A DNA stretch of 64,000 nt from Palsa-506 sp963836355 (GTDB lineage Bacteria > Actinomycetota > Actinomycetes > Streptosporangiales > Streptosporangiaceae), in NCBI GenBank assembly GCA_963836355.1, contig CAWIJO010000010.1, positions 496,001 through 560,000 of the forward strand. The letters are read 5' to 3'. The notes under the pieces were generated by a model. It was not told the DNA's origin and searched no databases. It saw only the letters and a program-made list of their open reading frames with translations. A program made the position numbers and the translations under genes. Of this stretch, positions 16,834 to 24,209 are shown in pieces. The stretch's first letter is position 1. The number at the start of each line of letters is the position of its first letter.

Positions 16834-17103
16834 ACGCCACCCTCGCCTGGCCTGATCAGGAGCTTGTCCGGCCGTTATGGCCGTGACTCATCACAGGATT
16901 GTCGCGGGAGTTTCGCTCCAGGCCGGTGCCGAGATTCCAGCCTCGCGCCAAGGAGGAAGCACGCGAGCGGGGCCGGTGAGTGAGGTCCAAGGTGCAGAAT
17001 CTGGCGTTAAGGTGTGTACAGGGGCAAGCCCTGGGCGTCGCAAGTGCAGCCGCGGGCCGCTATGGCTGCGGTTGACGATGCCGCCACAAGGGAGGCGGAA
17101 GGC

Positions 17104-17367
17104 ATGGCAGTTGACGAGGCCTCGGTGAAGGATGACGCGGCGGTGATCTCCAGGGTTGTGCGCGCGGTCATCCAGCCGGGCGGAATGAATGTCGACTGGA
17201 AGAAGGTCCGGGCGGGTGGTGCCGTTATCGCTGGTATCTCGGTGATACACGGACTCAGGCATCGTAGCTGGCGTTATGTTCACAGCGTCGGCATTGTGCT
17301 GGGAATTGCCGCAGCGGCAGCGGCACGTCTTAAGGATAAATACGTTGGGGCGCCTGAAAACGAATGA
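17104..17367 (+). CDS. Small hypothetical protein (87 aa)
   Basis: ATG follows GGAGGCGGAAGGC. After a charged N-terminus (MAVDEASVKDDAAVISRVVR) the protein has two hydrophobic stretches, VRAGGAVIAGISVIHGL and VHSVGIVLGIAAAAAARL, and ends KDKYVGAPENE. It is probably a small membrane-associated protein. Base composition is less GC-rich than its neighbours. No family is recognised. Confidence 0.5.
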   Translation: MAVDEASVKDDAAVISRVVRAVIQPGGMNVDWKKVRAGGAVIAGISVIHGLRHRSWRYVHSVGIVLGIAAAAAARLKDKYVGAPENE

Positions 17368-17502
17368 GAGTGGTCCACGCGTGATGGGTGGATGTGGGAC
17401 CACTCCGACGGACCGCACCCGGGGAGCCACCGAGCGACTGCCCTGGCACCCCACAACCAGAAAGCTCTTCCTCGCTCCCGATCACCGGCCGCCGCTTGCC
17501 GG

Positions 17503-17688
17503 GCGAGTCAGCCTGTAGGCCGGGTTCTGCGCACCCGCTTGCGCGGGCCGGCGGCCATCCATCTGGGACTGCCATTGCTGGCAGCCTCCCGGCTACCCGC
17601 GAGATCAGGCGGGCCGCCCTCAGACGCTCGCGCAGGACCGGCGCCCCAAAGGCACCATTCCCTCCTGCCTTGCTCCGGGCGGGGTTTT
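17503..17688 (-). ncRNA. rnpB: RNase P RNA fragment (3' portion)
   Basis: On the minus strand it reads ACCCCGCCCGGAGCAAGG, then GAGGCTGCCAGCAATGGCAG, CCCAGATGGATGGCCG and ACAGAACCCGGCCTACAGGC. These are the conserved 3' elements of class A RNase P RNA (J/P sequences and the P4 3' strand ACAGAACCCGG). The 5' half with GAGGAAAGTCC is missing, and this copy lacks the P12 segment seen at 60 kb. It cannot form a working ribozyme. Confidence 0.75.
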
Positions 17689-17838
17689 GACAGTGTCGTG
17701 ACCAGGCGATCTCCGCAGATGGACTGGCGTTGCGAGTGTCTGCGATCGCCGCGGCCGCAGCGCTGGAGCATGAGCGGCGTATCAAATCCCAGGCCGGTCC
17801 GATCGTCAAGCTCGTTTGCAGGTTCGGGCCCCAGGGCG

Positions 17839-18260
17839 ATGAAGAAGCTGACCGGCCGCGATCCGCAGACCGGCAACGGGATCGAGCCGATAGAGATCTG
17901 GGCGCACCAGCCGAAGATGATGATCGGCATGGGCAAGTTCAACCAAGCGATCCGCAAGGGCAAGACCGTCGATGAGCGGATCAAGAACCCGTCGAGCAGA
18001 AGGGCGCGCAAATGATCGGGTGTGAGTTCTGCATCGACCTCGGCTCACAGATATGCCGCCACTCCGGCTTCTCCGACGAGGAACTGCTCGCCATGCCGCG
18101 CTACCAGTCCAGCGATCCGTCCACCGACCGCGAGAAGACAGCGCTCGACTACCCGGTCGCGGTGATGCGCACACCTGTAGAGGTCACAGACGAGCTGTTC
18201 ACGGGACCTTTGTCCGGATCCTGCAACGTCACTTGCTCGCATCACCGGATCCGCGGCTAA
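17839..18260 (+). pseudogene. Carboxymuconolactone-decarboxylase/AhpD-like protein, frameshifted
   Basis: Codons from ATG 17839 give MKKLTGRDPQTGNGIEPIEI...MGKFNQAIRKGKTVDERIKN. A frameshift near 17995 moves the sequence to MIGCEFCIDLGSQICRHSGF with SDEELLAMPRYQ, including the CxxC and distal His of the AhpD fold. A second shift near 18210 destroys the last helix. The family comprises small peroxidase-like or decarboxylase helical proteins. Two independent frameshifts make it a pseudogene unless the sequence has errors. Confidence 0.7.
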
Positions 18261-18486
18261 GCCCGACGGGACGACGATCGCGCCGTGACCTACCAGAACG
18301 GGCTGTGCTGACGGCGCCATGCCGCCCACTGCATGAACTGGCAGCTGTACCGGTCCAGTCTCGGTGAGGCCTTATCGCTGCGCAGACTCGATTGGCGGCG
18401 GCGCCCCTACTTCCTGTGGCCGCCCCTTTCGCGACGGGGGCCTCCGTTTCCGTGGCAGCGGATGCTGGAGGACCAGATCCGGAACA

Positions 18487-18720
18487 GCTCGGCGGCCCCG
18501 GGTAGTCGTCGGCTCGCGGGTGGGCCCATGGCAGAACCGGGAACTGGCGGCATTCCTCCGGCAGGTCCTCAGGCGTCGCCGTCCGGTGATGCCCTGCTCC
18601 CCCCATGCCGAGCGGCCCTACCTGCCGGTGTTCCTGGACGGCATGACCTGGGTGGACATCGCTGCGATCGAGCCGGACCCACTCGACCAAATCGTGTAAT
18701 GGGTCACCGGCAGGCGTCCA
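18487..18720 (+). pseudogene. TIR-domain protein fragment
   Basis: Plus-strand codons give RVGPWQNRELAAFLRQVLRR, then RPYLPVFLDGMTWVDIAAIE and DPLDQIV before a stop. The pattern WQNRE...FLRQ...P.LPVFL.GMTWVDF matches the second half of bacterial TIR domains, as in small STAND/TIR proteins. The catalytic N-terminal half is not found. Confidence 0.45.
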
Positions 18721-18928
18721 GATCGGCAGAGCCCGGCACACCGTCGCCGGTGCAACCTCGCAGATCTTCAAACTCAGCTGGGTGCGACCGGCACTGGTCT
18801 CCGACGGGCTGGCCGAGTTGCCCAGACCGATCATTATGTCTGCCGGTCCGCCCTGAACTGCGGCGGTGCAATGGGCCGACCCGTTCCATGTCGTTGAGTT
18901 TCGGTGAATCCCCGGTAGTCTCCGCAGC

Positions 18929-20526
18929 GTGGGTCCGCACAGTGCTGGGTCCGCAGCCGGGCAGCTGCGCACCGCTGAGGTCATCGGCACCTTGTGCCTC
19001 GCCACCGACCTCGGCATGGGGTTCCCGTTCGAGCATGGCCTGCACACGACCGTGATCGCGATGCGGCTGGCAGATCGGCTCGGTGTCGACCGTCAGACCG
19101 CGGTGCAGACGTATTACGGGAGCCTGCTGTCCCACGCGGGCTGCACGACGGACGCGCACCTGGCCGCCGAGGTGTTCGGTGGTTCCTTGACCGAACACCT
19201 CAACCCGCTGATGTACGGGTCCAGCCGCGAGGTGATGACCGGCCTGATCCGGGCTCTTCCCGACCCGGGTGCCTGGGGCCGGCCCGCGCGGTACAGATCG
19301 CGCAGCGCCTGCCCCGGATGGTCCGGTCGTCCCGCCCGGCGATCGCAGCCAACTGCGAGGTGGCCGGGATGCTCGCCGAGCAGACCGGCGCGCCGGCTGG
19401 CGTCGCCGCGAGCCTGGCGTACCTGACCGACCGCTGGGACGGTAAGGGCCTGCTGCGGCGGGCGGCGGCGGACGCGATCCCGCTCTCGATGCGGATCGTG
19501 CACGTCGCGATCGACGCGGCGTTGCAGCGCCACCTGGCGGGCGAGGAGTTCGCGGCGCGGCTGATCGGCGAGCACGCAGGCCGGGGGCTCGACCCCGAGG
19601 TGGCCGGGTGCGTGGCCGCGGACGCTGCCGGGTTGCTGAGCTTCACGGACGGCTCGTCGGTATGGGAGGAGGCCCTCGCCGCCGAACCGCGGCCGTGGCT
19701 GAGGTTGGCTGGGGAGGAGATCGATCGCGCGCTCGCGGCGATGGGTCGCTTCGCCGACCTCATCTGCCCCTGCCACTCAGGGCATTCGGGCGGGGTCGCC
19801 GGACTAGCGGCGGCCGCGGCGGCGCGCTGCGGGATGGATGCCGCTGGTACCCGGACGGTCCGGCGCGCCGGCCTGGTGCACGACCTGGGCCGGGTGGCGG
19901 TGAGCGCGGCCACGTGGGGCAAGCCCGGTCCGCTGAGCGCTGATGAGTGGGAGCAGGTGCGCCTGCACCCGTACCGCACCGAGCGGGTGCTGTCGCGCGC
20001 CGCCTTCCTGGCCGGCCTCGCGCCAGTCGCGTGCGCTCACCACGAGCGCCTGGACCGGTCCGGTTACCACCGGGGCATGCCCGCCGCCGAGTTGACTATG
20101 CCGGCCCGGCTGCTCGCGGCGGCGGACATGTTCCACACCAAGTGCGAGCAACGTCCGCACCGGGCGGGCATGCCGACCGAGCAGGCCGCGCAAGCCCTCG
20201 CCGCCGAGGCGAAGGCAGGCCGTCTCGATCCGGACGCCGTTGCCGCCGTGGTCGAGTCGGCCGGCCAGCGGGTGCCACGCCTCGATCGCCCTAACGGCCT
20301 GACCGACCGCGAGGGCCAGGTGCTGGCACTGCTGGCCCGCGGCCTGCTTACCAAGCAGGTGGCGAAGGCGCTCGGCATCTCGGTGAAGACCGCGGACCGC
20401 CACGTCCAGAACATCTACGCCAAGATCGGGGTGTCCTCCCGCGCCGCGGCGACGATGTTCGCCATGGAGCACGGCCTGGTGACATGGGGACAATTCCCGA
20501 TGGGGGACGCATCGGGGCGGTCCTAG
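18929..20526 (+). pseudogene. HD-GYP-type phosphohydrolase with C-terminal LuxR HTH, one frameshift
   Basis: The start (MGPHSAGSAAGQLRTAEVIG, then TLCLATDLGMGFPFEHGLHT) and the rest lie in two frames that switch near 19270; all else is intact. The long frame holds HD-GYP elements (SGHSGGVAGLA, GLVHDLGRVAVS, CAHHERLDRSGYHRGMP) and ends with a LuxR HTH: LTDREGQVLALLARGLLTKQ, then VSVKTADRHVQNIY in the form ISVKTADRHVQNIYAKI. Related actinobacterial regulators couple an HD domain to LuxR output. A single indel separates it from an intact 530-residue gene, so a sequencing error is possible. Confidence 0.7.
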
Positions 20527-20592
20527 TTTCGGGGGTGCAGCCCGTGACCGGCCGGCGTGACGGCCCTCGCGGCGACCCGAAGGAGGACGGCA

Positions 20593-21474
20593 ATGATGTC
20601 CACAGCCACGGTCAATGGTGTTGACCTCGGCTACGTCGAGCAAGGCCAGGGCGAGCCCGTGCTGTTCGTCCACGGCGGTGCCGGTGACTACCGCGCCTGG
20701 GATCAGCAGATGAACGCGTTCGGTGCCGGCTACCGGGCGATTGCGCTCAGCTGCCGCGGGTACTGGCCGAACCCGAAGCTGCGCCCGGACGAACCGGTCA
20801 CCCTCGACACCTTCGTGGACGACTTGGCCCAGTTCGTCCAGGCACTCGACGCCGGGCCAGTGCACCTGGTCGGGCACTCCTCGCCCGGCGGCTTCGGCAG
20901 TCTGCGCCTCGCCTCACAGCATCCGGAACTTCTCCGCACACTGGTGCTGCTCGAGCCGCCGGCCTTCCCGCTGCTCGGCGTCAGCATCCCGCCCCGGCCG
21001 GCCCAGGTGATCAAGCTGCTGATCCGGCACCCCCGCGCCGGCATCGGCTTCATCAAGTTCGGCGCCAAGGGGGTGGGCCCGGCGATCAAAGCGTTCGAAC
21101 GCGGCGACGATGAGGAAGGGCTGCGGGTCTTCATGGCCGCCAACACCAGCGACGCGGTCGTGGAAGGCATTCCCGAGGCGATGTTCCAGCGGTTCGTCGA
21201 TAATGCCGGCCCGCTCAAGGCTCAGATCAAGGCCGGGTTTCCCCCGTTCGCTGCATCCGATGCCAGGGCCATCCAAGTCCCGACGCTGCTGGTCTCGGGC
21301 GCGGAGTCACCGGCGCACATCAAGGCGGTGACCGACCGCCTGGCAAAGCTGCTGCCGGACGCGGACCGGCTGACCATCGCGGGCGCAACTCACAACATGT
21401 TCAACAGCCACCCCGCACAGTTCAACGCCGGCGTGCTGCGGTTCATCCGGTCGCACAGCGTCGCTGGTCGGTGA
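20593..21474 (+). CDS. Alpha/beta hydrolase
   Basis: The 293-residue enzyme starts after AAGGAGGACGGCA. Landmarks are VLFVHGGAGDYRAW (oxyanion hole), VHLVGHSSPGGFGSL (nucleophile elbow, with GHSSPGG replacing the usual GHSxGG by one extra residue), an acid candidate in LLVSGAESPAHI, and IAGATHNMFNSHP (His). It is probably a soluble esterase or hydrolase. The unusual elbow and the Glu in the acid position make the exact chemistry uncertain. It follows the HD-LuxR gene by 66 bp on the same strand. Confidence 0.82.
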   Translation: MMSTATVNGVDLGYVEQGQGEPVLFVHGGAGDYRAWDQQMNAFGAGYRAIALSCRGYWPNPKLRPDEPVTLDTFVDDLAQFVQALDAGPVHLVGHSSPGGFGSLRLASQHPELLRTLVLLEPPAFPLLGVSIPPRPAQVIKLLIRHPRAGIGFIKFGAKGVGPAIKAFERGDDEEGLRVFMAANTSDAVVEGIPEAMFQRFVDNAGPLKAQIKAGFPPFAASDARAIQVPTLLVSGAESPAHIKAVTDRLAKLLPDADRLTIAGATHNMFNSHPAQFNAGVLRFIRSHSVAGR

Positions 21475-21961
21475 CCGGGCCCGTCTCTTCCGTTGGAAAG
21501 CGCTCAGTCACGAGCGTGCTATCCAGTTCGAGGCCGCGCATGCGGTGGCCGGCGTGCTGGTTCGCCGACCAGTTAATCAGGCCGCCGCTGTTGAATGCGA
21601 CAGACCCAGCGGAAAGGAGCGGATCATGGCCGCCCCGTCACCCATCACGACCGAACTGAGCCATCCAACGACCACCGCCGCTACACGCGCCGACCCGCCT
21701 AAATGGTCGGCAACTCCACTGCTGGCATGACTGCGATCACCCGCATAATGGGGCGCTCGGTCATTGCGCGCATCCCGCCGGCACTAAAGCGGCCGTGGCC
21801 TCATATCTGCCGCAGGTGCCCTGATGGACAGCTGCTCAGGTGGGCGCGAAGATCCGCCGTTATTGCGCCATTGCCGACGAGACGACGGTCGTTCCGATCC
21901 GGCCCGAACTGGCCAATCTGCGCTGGCTACCGGGTGGGACGCAGGGCCGCTACGTAGATGG
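21475..21961. other. Region with no intact gene
   Basis: A short plus-strand stretch (about 21838-21960) reads AKIRRYCAIADETTVVPIRP followed by ELANLRWLPGG and looks like old coding sequence of an unknown protein. Otherwise no signal is seen. Confidence 0.35.
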
Positions 21962-22394
21962 CCGCGGGGTTGCCCGGTTGCCACCCCGGGAGCGGTCGAT
22001 CATGCCGACCTGGACAAACCCTCTGTGCTCCCAGAACGCCCGCGTGGCCTCGTACGGCTGGTAGCTGGCTGAGCGGTCCAGTGTCTTGGCTTGGACCACA
22101 CTGACGCCGTCGGCGGCCAGTTCGCCCAGCATGCGCTCCAGGAGCACAGTGCCCAGCCTGTGCCGCGGCGCGCCGGATCGACCGCCATCCACAAGATCTC
22201 TGCCCCGCCCGCAGATCTGCGGGCCGCCACAGCGAAGCCGGCCACCGGAGTCGGTCAGCACCCAGCCGTCATGGTCCTCTGTATCCCGCGCGACCTGGCC
22301 GGGGACATCACTGGTGAAATAGTCCGGCAGGCCGCGGAAGATGCGCGTGACCGCAGCGACATCCGCGGCGGCCAAAGGGCGGACGGCAAGCATG
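21962..22394 (-). pseudogene. GNAT N-acetyltransferase, frameshifted
   Basis: Minus-strand codons start MLAVRPLAAADVAAVTRIFR and continue to DHDGWVLTDS. They shift frame to AGFAVAARRSAGGAEILWMA with VDPARRGTG (acetyl-CoA loop) and shift back to LLERMLGELAADGVSVVQAK, ending FWEHRGFVQVGMIDR. The two compensating frameshifts span about 100 bp. Motifs A and B of GNAT are recognisable, but the product is broken as written. Confidence 0.65.
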
Positions 22395-22681
22395 ACATCA
22401 TTGCCGGCCTCCTCAGCCCAGCTGCCGGCCCGAATTCGCTGGGCTCCCGGAGGCGGCCCGGGACGACCTCGCCTGCTCCCGGCACATCTCATCACGCTGC
22501 GTGCTCGGTTGAAGTCCTGCCACGGCGCCCACTGGCGCCGTTATCTCAACCCCGGCTTTGCCACGGGTACGTTGGCAGCCGGCGCAAGCAGCGACTGGAT
22601 GTTCGGTATGGCTGTCACCGTGTATTTAGTGTGGTAGCTGCTGCACAACACGGCGCAGCCGGAAGGCGCGGCCTGCGGAAA

Positions 22682-22873
22682 TCATCGGCGGGACGTCCCG
22701 GACGCGCACCCGGTCACCGCGAGGCTGAGATTGGCGGTGATCAGGCCGGTGACCTCCCGCGCCGGCACGTCATGCAGCCAGGCGTCCCGGAACACGGCGG
22801 CGGGATTCACCCACCCGGCGAGTCTGCCTGCACTCTCGGCCAGGTCGGCCCCGGCGTCGGGTGCGGCGGTCAT
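22682..22873 (-). CDS. Small ORF (63 aa) coupled to the FAD monooxygenase
   Basis: Its ATG overlaps the TGA of the upstream monooxygenase (ATGA), a typical sign of translational coupling. The product (MTAAPDAGADLAESAGRLAG, then WVNPAAVFRDAWLHDVPARE) has no known domain. It may be the start of a truncated partner protein, because the region to its left is non-coding. Confidence 0.4.
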   Translation of the reverse strand: MTAAPDAGADLAESAGRLAGWVNPAAVFRDAWLHDVPAREVTGLITANLSLAVTGCASGTSRR

Positions 22874-24123
22874 CGGGGCACCTCCGTGTCCGTACCGACC
22901 AGGGATCCGATATGCGCGGGGTTGAAGAACTCCTGCACCGGCAGGGCACCGGCGAACATGCTGGCGAACTCGTCCATGGCCTCCTGGTTGTCGGCGATCG
23001 CGCCCAGCAGTTGCTGCATCTCCGGCGGCGGGGGCACGGCCAGGTCGGCGAGCTGACAGGTGAACTCATACATTGACAGCACCCGCTCGTCGCGGTGCTG
23101 CTGGTACTCGCCCAGCGCATCGTCGTAGCTGCGGCTGCCGTGCCAGGCGGCGTCGAGCGCGTCGGCGCACATCTCGGCATCGTGGAAGGCGTCGGTGATG
23201 CCCTGGGCGGTGACCGGGTCCTTGGCGTACCCGGCATCACCGACCAGTGCCCAGCCCGGCCCGTACGGTGTCCGGAACCTGTTCGGCACCCCTTCGCCCA
23301 CGACCCGGGTTTCCTGCCGCCCGCCGTCGAGCCGGTCGCCGAGGGTAGCGATGACCTCGCGCAGGTAGTTGCCCTGCAGGTCCTGCTTCACCTGGGCCAA
23401 CTCGGCCTGCGGCCAGGCAGCGAGGACCAGCGTCAGGTCGTCGTTGGTGGGGATCAGGCCGAAACCGCGACCGGGACGGATCATCCATCGCACCCCCACG
23501 GCGGGCACGCCGGACCAGTACGCGTAGTAGGCACTGGCCAGTACCGGGCCCTCGCGATAGCGCGGCGCGTTCACCTGCTCGGCCACCCGCGAATGCACCC
23601 CGTCGGCGCCGATCACCACGTGAGCGTACTCGCTGACCTCCATGCCGCCGTGCGCATGCCCGCGAACGCCGGCGACCCGGTCGCCGTCGGCGATCAGCTC
23701 GGTGACGCTGAACCCCTCGCGCAGCTCGGCGCCGGCCCTCTCGGCGGCGCGGACGAGCAGTTCGTCCAGCACGGTCCGGCGCGGCGCGTAGCCCCCGGCG
23801 GTGCCGTCGGCGGCGCTCGGCGTCCCGGTGATCACCAGCGGCCCGAAGTCGAAGGTGTAGGCCGGCAGCCAGGGGCAGCCCGTCGCGATGAGATCGTCCA
23901 GCAGTCCCCACCGCCGCAGCGCCGTCAGGCCCGGCGGGTGGATCACGTGCGTCGAGACGGTGTCGGACGGGAAGCTCGCCCGGTCGACGAGCAGCACGTC
24001 GTAGCCCTTGCCGGCCAGCAGCATCGCGGTCGCGGCGCCGGCGCAGCGGGCGCCGACGACGATCGCGTCATAGCGTCGCGCCGCCGGCGGCGCGCGGTGT
24101 CCCCCCAGGTCCGTCGAGTTCAT
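22870..24123 (-). CDS. FAD-dependent monooxygenase (UbiH/PHBH family)
   Basis: The 417-residue enzyme starts at ATG behind CAGGAGGTAACG. It has the Rossmann FAD motif DAIVVGARCAGAATAMLLAG (GxGxxG variant), a middle ADGVHSRVAEQV segment (DG motif) and ALVGDAGYAKDPVTAQGITD (the GD motif contacting FAD ribose). These are the three fingerprints of aromatic-hydroxylase-type flavoproteins. It is divergent from the AfsR-like gene, and the 86-bp gap contains an 11-bp tandem repeat that may bind that regulator. The substrate is unknown; similar proteins act on aromatic or polyketide-like compounds. Confidence 0.87.
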   Translation of the reverse strand: MNSTDLGGHRAPPAARRYDAIVVGARCAGAATAMLLAGKGYDVLLVDRASFPSDTVSTHVIHPPGLTALRRWGLLDDLIATGCPWLPAYTFDFGPLVITGTPSAADGTAGGYAPRRTVLDELLVRAAERAGAELREGFSVTELIADGDRVAGVRGHAHGGMEVSEYAHVVIGADGVHSRVAEQVNAPRYREGPVLASAYYAYWSGVPAVGVRWMIRPGRGFGLIPTNDDLTLVLAAWPQAELAQVKQDLQGNYLREVIATLGDRLDGGRQETRVVGEGVPNRFRTPYGPGWALVGDAGYAKDPVTAQGITDAFHDAEMCADALDAAWHGSRSYDDALGEYQQHRDERVLSMYEFTCQLADLAVPPPPEMQQLLGAIADNQEAMDEFASMFAGALPVQEFFNPAHIGSLVGTDTEVPR

Positions 24124-24171
24124 CGTTACCTCCTGACCGATCATTGATGCCTGGAAGGCTGCCAGTTCCGG

Positions 24172-24193
24172 CTTTCATCGCTCTTTCATCGCT
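24172..24193. promoter_or_regulatory. Tandem 11-bp repeat, candidate SARP-type operator
   Basis: CTTTCATCGCT occurs twice head-to-tail with no spacer. The heptamer TTTCATC therefore recurs exactly 11 bp apart, on one helix face. This is the geometry of Streptomyces antibiotic regulatory protein sites. It lies between the divergent monooxygenase (start 24123) and AfsR-like regulator (start 24210). Confidence 0.6.
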
Positions 24194-24209
24194 GCGAGAA
24201 TGGGCGCCG

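Larger units (their letters stand above)
15966..17103. other. Decayed region with membrane-protein remnants
   Basis: No intact gene is seen. It has a 17-bp tandem repeat (16004-16037), a possible CPBP-type protease scrap (16318-16420) and a frameshifted membrane-protein tail (16540-16833). The remainder shows stop codons in all frames and mixed GC. Confidence 0.5.
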
